Assembly (NCBI GenBank): GCA_964500965.1
Contig: CAZCQZ010000066.1
Coordinates: 1 to 5,305 of the forward strand
Direction: 5' to 3'
DNA length: 5,305 nucleotides
Source: JAISGQ01 sp964500965
GTDB lineage: Bacteria; Bacillota; Clostridia; Oscillospirales; Acutalibacteraceae
Shown here: positions 1-5,305 of the stretch, in pieces
Numbering within the stretch: position 1 is the first letter of the stretch
How the letters are laid out: every line of letters begins with the position of its first letter
Notes under the pieces: model-generated
Database searches by the model: none
What the model saw: the letters and a program-made list of their open reading frames with translations, nothing else
Told to the model about the DNA's origin: nothing
Position numbers and translations under genes: made by a program

Positions 1-99
1 GAAAGGATTGTGTATAGTTATTTCATTTGCTGGGGCTGATTTAATTATACCAGGTCGAAAAAACCGCAGTTGAAGCTGATATATAAGGAGGATAATATA
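1..99 (+). other. Leader upstream of araA, no gene identified
   Basis: This stretch holds no gene I can support. One plus-strand frame is open from base 2 to a TGA at 71-73 and would encode a short hydrophobic tail containing IVISFAGADLII. Its codons (GGA, TTG, ATA, GGG, TTA, CGA) are not those favoured by the neighbouring genes and the peptide matches no family I know, so I do not call it a gene end. An AT-rich TTATAC at 45-50 could be a -10 element, but no -35 sits at a proper distance. The araA promoter may therefore lie further upstream, or araA may be the last gene of an operon that begins outside the window. Confidence 0.3.
85..91 (+). promoter_or_regulatory. Ribosome binding site of araA (AAGGAGG)
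   Basis: A full consensus Shine-Dalgarno AAGGAGG lies 8 bases before the ATG at 100. It fixes the araA start at 100. An in-frame upstream TTG at 70 would read through this site and add ten residues unlike any araA N-terminus. Confidence 0.9.
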
Positions 100-1566
100 A
101 TGAATAAATATTCATTCTGGTTTGTTGTAGGCTCTCAGGCACTTTACGGTGATGAGGTGTTGAAAACCGTTGCCGAAAGAGCGGAAGAAATGGCAATTAA
201 GATGAGCGATAAGCTGCCGTATCCGCTCACATATAAGGTTACGGCAATGAGTAATGCACAGATAACCGATATAATTCGAGAGGCGAATTATGACAATACC
301 TGTGCCGGTATCATAACATGGTGTCACACTTTTTCTCCGAGCAAGATGTGGATTAACGGTCTTTCACAGCTTCAAAAGCCCTATTGTCATCTTGCAACTC
401 AATATAACAGAGAGATTCCGAATGATGAAATCGACATGGATTTCATGAATCTCAACCAGGCAGCTCACGGTGACAGAGAGCATGGCTTCATTGCCGCACG
501 TCTCAGAACTCCCCGTAAGGTTATCGCAGGCTACTGGGAGGACGAAAAGGTTTTGAACCGCATCGGTGACTGGATGAAAGCCGCCGTAGGTGTTGCCGTT
601 TCAAAGTCAATGAAAGTGATGCGCTTTGGCGATAATATGCGTGAAGTTGCGGTAACCGAGGGAGATAAGGTGGAAGTGCAGACGAAGCTTGGCTGGCAGG
701 TCAATACCTGGGCGGTCGGTGACCTTGTTAAGGAAATGTCTGCCGTTACCGACAGCGAAATTGCTGCGCTCATGGACGAATACACCGCAAATTATGATAT
801 AAATACCGATGATATTGATGCCATACGTTATCAGGCAAGAGAGGAAATAGCAATCAAAAAAATGCTTGACAGCGAGGGGTGCAAGGCGTTTTCAAACACA
901 TTCCAGGACCTTTACGGAATGGAACAGCTCCCCGGTCTTGCTTCTCAGCATCTTATGACTCAGGGCTACGGCTACGGCGGTGAGGGTGACTGGAAAGTTT
1001 CCGCAATGACAGCTATCATGAAAGCTATGGGCGAAAACGGCAACGGTGCTTCCGCGTTTATGGAGGACTACACCTATCATCTTGTCAAAGGTCAGGAATA
1101 TTCTCTGGGCGCGCATATGCTGGAGGTTTGTCCGAGCCTTGCCGGAAATAAGCCTAAAATCGAAACTCATCATCTGGGAATCGGCATGAACGAAAAAGAC
1201 CCGGCACGTCTTGTCTTTGAGGGCAAGGAGGGTGACGGAATAGTTGTTTCTCTTGTTGATATGGGCGGCAGACTGCGCCTTATCTGCCAGGATATTGTTT
1301 GCGTAAAGCCTATAATGCCTATGCCCAATCTTCCCGTGGCAAGAGTTATGTGGCGTGCAATGCCCGACCTTACTACCGGCGTCGAATGCTGGATAACCGC
1401 CGGTGGCGCACATCACACCGTTCTTTCCTATGACGTGTCCGCGGAGCAGATGCGCGATTGGGCAAGAATGATGGACATTGAATTTGTTCATATTACTAAG
1501 GATACAACGGTGGAAGCTCTTGAAAAAGAACTTTTCCTTAATGACCTTGCATGGAAGCTTAAATAG
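100..1566 (+). CDS. araA: L-arabinose isomerase
   Basis: This cytoplasmic enzyme interconverts L-arabinose and L-ribulose, the first step of the isomerase route that feeds the pentose phosphate pathway through araB and araD. Family members use a divalent metal, usually Mn2+, and assemble as oligomers. The product is 488 aa, close to the roughly 500 aa of the E. coli enzyme. Visible signatures are WFVVGSQALYG near residue 7, IDMDFMNLNQAAHGDRE around 115-130, GEGDWK at 294-299, FMEDYTYH at 320-327, HMLEVCPS at 339-346 and GGAHHT at 435-440. By alignment from memory, the four metal/catalytic residues of E. coli AraA (Glu306, Glu333, His350, His450) correspond to E295, E322, H339 and H439, all present, so the enzyme should be active. 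The start is set by the consensus ribosome binding site. A strong terminator follows 10 bases after the stop, so araA ends its transcript. araB, araD and a regulator are not in view. The family assignment is secure. Confidence 0.97.
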   Translation: MNKYSFWFVVGSQALYGDEVLKTVAERAEEMAIKMSDKLPYPLTYKVTAMSNAQITDIIREANYDNTCAGIITWCHTFSPSKMWINGLSQLQKPYCHLATQYNREIPNDEIDMDFMNLNQAAHGDREHGFIAARLRTPRKVIAGYWEDEKVLNRIGDWMKAAVGVAVSKSMKVMRFGDNMREVAVTEGDKVEVQTKLGWQVNTWAVGDLVKEMSAVTDSEIAALMDEYTANYDINTDDIDAIRYQAREEIAIKKMLDSEGCKAFSNTFQDLYGMEQLPGLASQHLMTQGYGYGGEGDWKVSAMTAIMKAMGENGNGASAFMEDYTYHLVKGQEYSLGAHMLEVCPSLAGNKPKIETHHLGIGMNEKDPARLVFEGKEGDGIVVSLVDMGGRLRLICQDIVCVKPIMPMPNLPVARVMWRAMPDLTTGVECWITAGGAHHTVLSYDVSAEQMRDWARMMDIEFVHITKDTTVEALEKELFLNDLAWKLK

Positions 1567-1576
1567 TAGTAATATT

Positions 1577-1604
1577 AAAAGGGGCTGAAAAGCCCCTTTT
1601 ATTT
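1577..1604 (+). terminator. Rho-independent terminator after araA
   Basis: A perfect 10-bp stem, AAAAGGGGCT (1577-1586) with AGCCCCTTTT (1591-1600), encloses a GAAA tetraloop and is followed by ATTT. The GC core GGGGCT plus the T run form a classic intrinsic terminator. The stem begins 10 bases after the araA stop and should insulate araA from the flavoprotein gene at 1633. The A run before the stem would also give a T tail on the opposite strand. Confidence 0.93.
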
Positions 1605-1632
1605 CAGAATTATTATTGTATTGAGGTCTTTT

Positions 1633-2850
1633 ATGAAAACATATAAAATCGCAATAATAGGCGGCGGCGCTTCGGGCATGATTGCCGCTGTGTTTGCCGC
1701 ACGTGATGCAGGCGGTGAAAATGTTGTTTTGTGTGAGGCACAATCACGTGTCGGGAGAAAGCTGCTGGCAACCGGCAACGGTCGCTGCAACCTGACAAAT
1801 CTGCAAGCTTCCGCCGCAGATTATTATACCGATTCTCCGAAGCTGCTTGAAAGCATATTTCAAAGCTTTGATGCGGCAAAAACAATTGATTTTTTTCGGT
1901 CTATCGGTATAGAAAGCTTTGAGGAAGCGGAGGGGAGAGCTTACCCGATGAGCGAGCAGGCGGCGTCTGTGCTTGATATGCTCCGCTTTGAAATCGAACG
2001 GCTGAACATTGCCTGTATAACGGAGGCGAGAGTTAGCGAGATTAAAAGGCTTTCAGACGGTTTTTTGATAAACTGCGGTGAAAAAATAAAATGTAAAAAA
2101 GTAATCATTGCCTGCGGCGGTACTGCCGCCCCTAATCTCGGTGGTTGTTCCGACGGTATTAAGTTGCTGGAAGCTCTCGGACTTGCCTCGGAAAAAACGT
2201 ATCCTGCACTTACACAGATCAAAATAAATTCTCCTTACAGCGGCGCACTTAAAGGAAACCGCGCCGAATGTGTAATAACTCTGAATAGAAGCGGCAAAAT
2301 TGTCGCAAAAGAACGCGGCGAAGTATTGTTTGCGGACAATGCGCTGTCCGGAATTGCTGTTTTCAATATTTCCCGTTTTGCCAAAAACGGTGATGTTGTA
2401 TCACTGAGATTGATGCCTGATTTATCAAAAAGCGAAATAGGACATATTCTGGATCGCAGGAAAGCGGACTTATGTCATCTAACTCTTGAAAACTACTTAA
2501 ACGGTATGCTTAACAAACGCATCGCCAACTGTGTGCTCAAAGCTTCGGGACTGTCGCCTCTTTCACGACCGGTATCATCTCTGTCGGACGATGAGTTGAA
2601 AAAAATTTGTGACACAATATGGGATTTTAAGTTTACCGTAACCGGATTGGGTGACTGGAAAAATGCCCAGATAACCCGTGGCGGCATATTGCTTTCGGAG
2701 TTTAATTCCGACATGCAGTCGAAAAAAATCAAGGGATTGTATTCCTGTGGAGAAGTGTTGAATGTTGACGGAAAATGCGGCGGATTCAATCTTCAATGGG
2801 CATGGAGCAGCGGTGCGACAGCAGGAAGCAATGCCGCAAAAGAGGTGTAA
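1633..2850 (+). CDS. FAD-binding flavoprotein, HI0933/YhiN/BaiN family (aminoacetone oxidase-type)
   Basis: The product is a 405-aa two-dinucleotide-binding-domain flavoprotein of the HI0933-like family (PF03486/TIGR00275), which is usually around 400 aa. The N-terminal Rossmann motif is GGGASG at residues 10-15. The family hallmark GRKLLATGNGRCNLTN spans 41-56, followed by a glycine-rich ACGGTAAPNLGG at 160-171. The C-terminal FAD-closing segment GEVLNVDGKCGGFNLQWAW lies at 373-391. Members carry names such as aminoacetone oxidase family or BaiN (a bile-acid reductase in Clostridium scindens), but most have no tested substrate, so the reaction here is unknown. No signal peptide or membrane segment is seen, so it should be cytoplasmic. 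The start is the ATG at 1633, with GAGG at 1623-1626 as a modest ribosome binding site. An upstream in-frame TTG at 1621 lacks one. It is followed after 2 bases by a second FAD enzyme, in the same operon. Family is certain, substrate is not. Confidence 0.93.
   Translation: MKTYKIAIIGGGASGMIAAVFAARDAGGENVVLCEAQSRVGRKLLATGNGRCNLTNLQASAADYYTDSPKLLESIFQSFDAAKTIDFFRSIGIESFEEAEGRAYPMSEQAASVLDMLRFEIERLNIACITEARVSEIKRLSDGFLINCGEKIKCKKVIIACGGTAAPNLGGCSDGIKLLEALGLASEKTYPALTQIKINSPYSGALKGNRAECVITLNRSGKIVAKERGEVLFADNALSGIAVFNISRFAKNGDVVSLRLMPDLSKSEIGHILDRRKADLCHLTLENYLNGMLNKRIANCVLKASGLSPLSRPVSSLSDDELKKICDTIWDFKFTVTGLGDWKNAQITRGGILLSEFNSDMQSKKIKGLYSCGEVLNVDGKCGGFNLQWAWSSGATAGSNAAKEV
2841..2847 (+). promoter_or_regulatory. 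Ribosome binding site inside the end of the flavoprotein gene (AGAGGTG)
   Basis: AGAGGTG lies in the last codons of the upstream gene and 5 bases before the ATG at 2853. It supports that ATG as the start of the second FAD enzyme. It also implies that ribosomes terminating at 2850 can restart there, which would couple translation of the two genes. Confidence 0.75.
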
Positions 2851-2852
2851 TT

Positions 2853-4433
2853 ATGCTGAAAATCGGCAATATAGCCATATCTGTAAAAAGTGACGGAGCA
2901 AACGAATTAAAACATGCTGTATGTACAAAGCTTCATATTTCGGAGAACAAGCTGTTAAAGCTTAAAATACTCAAACGTTCCGTTGATGCACGAAAAAAGG
3001 ATAGCATTAAAATTCTGTATACCGTTGCGGCAGAAGTGTCAAATGAGAATAATTATGTTAACACCAAAGACGTTTCAATATATAAACCACAGCAATATAT
3101 TCTGCCTGAAAATGTTTCTGTAAGCAGTAAACCGTTGGTAGTCGGAAGCGGTCCTGCCGGTCTGCTTGCCGCACTGGTGCTTGCCGAATGCGGTGCTTCG
3201 CCTGTTGTTATCGAACGTGGCGAATGCGTTGAAGAAAGGCAGGCGTCAATTGAGACTTTCTTTTCGGGCGGGAGCTTTAATCCGAACAGCAATGTGCAGT
3301 TCGGTGAGGGCGGTGCAGGTACGTTTTCAGACGGAAAGCTTACCACCGGTATTAAGGACATACGCATTGAAAAGGTGCTTCGTGAGTTTATCAATGCCGG
3401 TGCGCCTGAGTGTATAGAATATGACAGCAAGCCCCACATCGGTACGGATAAGCTTGTTAATATGGTAAAAAATCTGAGAGAAAAAATCATTTCCCTCGGC
3501 GGTGAATTTCGGTTTGAAACCACACTCTGTGACATTATAACCGACAACGGAAAAATATCCGGAGCAGTTCTTACAAACGGCGATACAACATATGATTTTC
3601 CCTGTTCGGACATAATACTTGCAACCGGTCACTCTGCACGTGACACCTTTCATATGCTTTATGAAAAGGGCGTTGAAATGGTGCAGAAGCCTTTTTCCGT
3701 CGGCGCGAGAATCGAGCACCCCCGGAAAACTATCAATCGGGCACAATACGGAGCTGCCGCCGATGAAAAAGCACTGGGCGCGGCTGATTACAAACTGAGC
3801 ACACATCTTTCAAACGGACGCGGCGTGTATACGTTTTGTATGTGCCCCGGCGGACGTGTTGTTGCCGCAGCCAGTGAGGAGGGGCACATTGTCACGAACG
3901 GCATGAGCCTTTTTGCCCGTGACGATGATAATTCCAACAGTGCATTGCTTGTAAGCGTTGAACCGTCGGATTTCGGAAGCAGTCACCCTCTTGCCGGAAT
4001 CGAGTTTCAGCGCAGAATAGAACGCGCCGCATATATCGCCGCCGGAGACTATCGTGCGACTTCTCAGCTTGTAGGCGATTTTCTCAAGAATAGAGCAACA
4101 GACAAGCTCGGCTGTGTTAAGCCGAGCTACTCACCCGATGTCAGACTCGGAAAAATGGAGGACTGCCTCCCGAATTTTGTTACAGATTCCATGCGCGAGG
4201 GTATAAAGGAATTTGCCAAAAAACTCAGCGGCTTTGATATGTCCGATGCCGTTCTGACCGCTCCCGAAACACGAAGCAGCTCTCCTGTTCGCATAATCAG
4301 AAACGAAAAACTGCAATCGAATATTTCGGGACTTTATCCCTGCGGAGAGGGAGCAGGTTATGCCGGCGGAATAGTATCCGCCGCAGTAGACGGAATAAAA
4401 TGTGCAGAAGCACTGCTTGAAAATTACAGATAG
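2853..4433 (+). CDS. FAD-dependent dehydrogenase, COG2509 type (NAD(P)/FAD-dependent oxidoreductase)
   Basis: The product is a 526-aa soluble flavoprotein. An N-terminal domain of about 90 residues contains KRSVDARKKD (41-50) and YTVAAEV (56-62), a signature I associate with COG2509 proteins. The Rossmann fold follows with VVGSGPAGLLAA (96-107), ending in the acidic strand VVIERG (118-123). The family motif FGEGGAGTFSDGKL is at 150-163, then ATGHSARDTF (257-266), SVGARIEHPR (282-291) and CMCPGGRVVAAASEE (329-343). The C-terminal part (FAD-dependent protein C-terminal domain, PF21688-like) holds ETRSSSPVRI (472-481) and the FAD-closing CGEGAGYAGGI (497-507). Length fits the family. The substrate and electron acceptor of this widespread Firmicutes group are not established, to my knowledge. 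The start at 2853 has a ribosome binding site and begins right at the conserved N-terminal domain. In-frame codons upstream lie inside the preceding gene and look like shadow sequence. It is likely the last gene of the unit, ended by the hairpin near 4485. Confidence 0.92.
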   Translation: MLKIGNIAISVKSDGANELKHAVCTKLHISENKLLKLKILKRSVDARKKDSIKILYTVAAEVSNENNYVNTKDVSIYKPQQYILPENVSVSSKPLVVGSGPAGLLAALVLAECGASPVVIERGECVEERQASIETFFSGGSFNPNSNVQFGEGGAGTFSDGKLTTGIKDIRIEKVLREFINAGAPECIEYDSKPHIGTDKLVNMVKNLREKIISLGGEFRFETTLCDIITDNGKISGAVLTNGDTTYDFPCSDIILATGHSARDTFHMLYEKGVEMVQKPFSVGARIEHPRKTINRAQYGAAADEKALGAADYKLSTHLSNGRGVYTFCMCPGGRVVAAASEEGHIVTNGMSLFARDDDNSNSALLVSVEPSDFGSSHPLAGIEFQRRIERAAYIAAGDYRATSQLVGDFLKNRATDKLGCVKPSYSPDVRLGKMEDCLPNFVTDSMREGIKEFAKKLSGFDMSDAVLTAPETRSSSPVRIIRNEKLQSNISGLYPCGEGAGYAGGIVSAAVDGIKCAEALLENYR

Positions 4434-4446
4434 CCTGTGGTTTGTT

Positions 4447-4482
4447 AGTGAAGCTATGCCTACGGCTTAATAAAGCATCACT
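4447..4482. repeat. Imperfect inverted repeat in the convergent intergenic region
   Basis: AGTGAAGCT (4447-4455) pairs with AGCATCACT (4474-4482) over 8 of 9 positions, with one A-A mismatch. The enclosed 18 bases contain a second small palindrome, GCCTACGGC. It ends directly before the long terminator hairpin. It could be a remnant of a small dispersed repeat or simply extra structure in the 3' untranslated region. Function is unknown. Confidence 0.5.
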
Positions 4483-4483
4483 T

Positions 4484-4523
4484 AAAAAGGTCTCTTTTGT
4501 CTTGTAGACAAAAGAGACCTTTT
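4484..4523. terminator. Bidirectional rho-independent terminator between convergent genes
   Basis: A perfect 17-bp stem, AAAAGGTCTCTTTTGTC (4485-4501) with its complement at 4507-4523, closes over the 5-base loop TTGTA. On the plus strand it ends in TTTTAT. On the minus strand it ends in TTTTTAAG. It therefore suits termination of both the flavoprotein unit (stop at 4433) and the minus-strand SIMPL operon (stop at 4615). The stem is unusually long for a simple terminator. Confidence 0.9.
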
Positions 4524-4614
4524 ATGCTGCGAGAGACGGGCAATAAGGTGCGTAAACAGGGGTAAAAACGAAGAAAAGGTGCGCAACTACCTACCCGATG
4601 CATTTCTTCCGCAA
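4524..4614. other. Non-coding spacer between terminator and SIMPL gene, with a short direct repeat
   Basis: No reading frame of note is present. The only structure I see is a near-identical 11-base direct repeat, AAGGTGCGTAA (4545-4555) and AAGGTGCGCAA (4576-4586), spaced 31 bases apart. On the minus strand this is the 3' untranslated region of the SIMPL transcript, ahead of the shared terminator. Confidence 0.4.
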
Positions 4615-5232
4615 TTACTCAATCAGCCATACCACGCTGATTGTTTCGCTTTCAGTCGTAAGCGGTGCTTCAAGCTGATTAGAGAGAGGTGCTGCACCAG
4701 CGCAGATGATTCCGCGCTCCTGCTCACAGCACATCCATTCCATGTCACTGTGCCGGTCATGCTCAACGCTGTCGATACCGATGATTTTTTGCCCCATGAT
4801 TTCTGCGATGACTTCTGCCTTTTTCTTTGAGTCAGCCAGTGCTTCCTTTATCAATTCCATATGCAACTCAGCGCAGTTGGTAAGGTGATAATCACAATCG
4901 AGATCTACAGCAAAATCCTGTTCTCTGATCATATCCATGAGGCCGTTTACGAATGCCATATCAAAGCGCAGACGAATCTTCATCTCTCTGGATGCTTGCA
5001 CCTTCAACTCATCGTCGCTGTAGCGCTGATCCACGGAGTTATCACCGATATGGATGTCTTTCATGTCAATGCCTGCTGCAGTAACCAGTTCGAGAAACTT
5101 TTCACTTTGCTCCATAACAATCTGCAGTGCTTCTGCAGTTGTTTTCGCATGAATATAAAATGTGACACACATTTCTATTGCGTTATAGCTTACCTCGCGT
5201 TCCGCTTTTCCGGTAATTGATAGTTTCCCCAT
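4615..5232 (-). CDS. SIMPL domain-containing protein (DUF541, YggE-like)
   Basis: The product is 205 aa with the SIMPL/DUF541 (PF04402) fold pattern. It opens with the strand LSITGKAEREVSYNAIEM (4-21), then a helix with paired Ala/Glu residues, the strand-turn around IHIGDNSVDQRYSDDE (60-75), and the typical late helix KEALADSKKKAEVIAEIMG (129-147) leading to the final strands. SIMPL proteins have been linked to stress tolerance and to signalling-protein interaction in animals, but the bacterial role is not settled. E. coli YggE is exported, whereas this protein starts directly at the fold with no signal peptide and no membrane segment, so it should be cytoplasmic. The loop at 164-181 is cysteine-rich (C168, C169, C177). 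The start is fixed by AAGGAGG 7 bases upstream. It is the second or later gene of a minus-strand operon. Alanine codons are mostly GCA with no GCC in 19, unlike the flavoprotein gene at 1633-2850. Family assignment is good, function unknown. Confidence 0.85.
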   Translation of the reverse strand: MGKLSITGKAEREVSYNAIEMCVTFYIHAKTTAEALQIVMEQSEKFLELVTAAGIDMKDIHIGDNSVDQRYSDDELKVQASREMKIRLRFDMAFVNGLMDMIREQDFAVDLDCDYHLTNCAELHMELIKEALADSKKKAEVIAEIMGQKIIGIDSVEHDRHSDMEWMCCEQERGIICAGAAPLSNQLEAPLTTESETISVVWLIE

Positions 5233-5239
5233 TGTTTTT

Positions 5240-5246
5240 CCTCCTT
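5240..5246 (-). promoter_or_regulatory. Ribosome binding site of the SIMPL gene, overlapping the upstream stop codon
   Basis: On the minus strand the sequence reads TAAGGAGG, so the AAGGAGG Shine-Dalgarno shares two bases with the TAA stop (5245-5247) of the preceding gene. It lies 7 bases before the ATG. It fixes the SIMPL start and shows that the two genes are tightly linked in one transcript. Confidence 0.88.
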
Positions 5247-5305
5247 ATAATGTAAAGCTGCCTGCTTCCTTGCCGTCGATGGCGAAGGCAAACAGCGTAC
5301 CCTTG
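5245..5305 (-). CDS. C-terminal end of an unidentified gene (partial)
   Basis: The minus strand is open from the window edge to a TAA at 5245-5247 and encodes the last 19 residues, KGTLFAFAIDGKEAGSFTL. The codons look coding (GGC, GCC, ATC, GAC, AAG) and the peptide has a beta-strand, turn, beta-strand pattern that suits a real protein end. Its stop overlaps the ribosome binding site of the SIMPL gene, which supports co-transcription upstream of it. The fragment is too short to name a family. Confidence 0.6.
   Translation of the reverse strand, partial: KGTLFAFAIDGKEAGSFTL

Noticed and set aside
53..65. Small inverted repeat GGT...ACC before araA as an operator or riboswitch stem
   Set aside because: Only three base pairs form, so it is not distinguishable from chance.
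2..73. Possible 3' end of a gene upstream of araA
   Set aside because: The frame is open, but the codons are unlike those of the neighbours and the peptide is unrecognisable, so it is described only as part of the leader.
892..1743. Long minus-strand open frame (283 codons) opposite araA and running past its terminator
   Set aside because: It is antisense to a clearly real araA, crosses a strong terminator, starts without a ribosome binding site, and its product is rich in Cys/His with no family resemblance. It is a shadow frame.
2775..2852. Upstream in-frame extension of the COG2509 gene
   Set aside because: The added 26 residues overlap the end of the flavoprotein gene out of frame and resemble no family sequence. 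The ATG at 2853 has its own ribosome binding site.
3053..3613. Minus-strand open frame (186 codons) opposite the COG2509 gene
   Set aside because: It lies wholly inside a conserved gene and its Ser/Pro-rich product is typical of antisense translation of GC-ending codons. No ribosome binding site is seen.
4861..5220. Plus-strand open frame (119 codons) opposite the SIMPL gene
   Set aside because: The minus-strand frame carries the SIMPL fold and a consensus ribosome binding site. The plus frame has neither.

Overview
The window looks like ordinary chromosome from a gut-type Clostridia (Firmicutes), most likely in or near Oscillospiraceae/Ruminococcaceae. The basis is moderate GC, strong AAGGAGG-type ribosome binding sites, short gene spacing, compact stem-loop terminators, and protein families typical of that group. 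The lineage is an inference from style and cannot be proven from the sequence. No phage, insertion sequence, CRISPR array, tRNA or rRNA is visible, and I see no convincing undescribed system.

Layout. Bases 1-99 are an unresolved leader. Bases 100-1566 (+) encode L-arabinose isomerase (araA), complete with its active-site residues and closed by a perfect 10-bp stem-loop terminator. Bases 1633-2850 and 2853-4433 (+) form a tight two-gene unit. Its first gene is an FAD flavoprotein of the HI0933/YhiN/BaiN family (TIGR00275-type, often labelled 'aminoacetone oxidase family'). Its second gene is a larger FAD-dependent dehydrogenase of the COG2509 type. Only 2 bases separate them and the second ribosome binding site lies inside the end of the first gene, so they should be co-transcribed and probably translationally coupled. 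Bases 4434-4614 are a convergent intergenic region with a 17-bp perfect hairpin that should terminate transcription from both sides. Bases 4615-5232 (-) encode a SIMPL-domain (DUF541) protein without a signal peptide. Its ribosome binding site overlaps the stop codon of a further minus-strand gene, of which only the last 19 codons are in the window (5245-5305).

How the genes relate. araA supplies the first step of L-arabinose catabolism (arabinose to ribulose), but araB and araD are not in view. The flavoprotein pair is a separate transcriptional unit of unproven substrate and has no visible link to arabinose. The SIMPL gene belongs to an opposing operon, and its alanine codon use differs visibly from the flavoprotein gene, which hints at a different history. 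The points most worth a second look are the nested inverted repeats at 4447-4523, the flavoprotein pair and its missing promoter, and the codon shift in the SIMPL gene.
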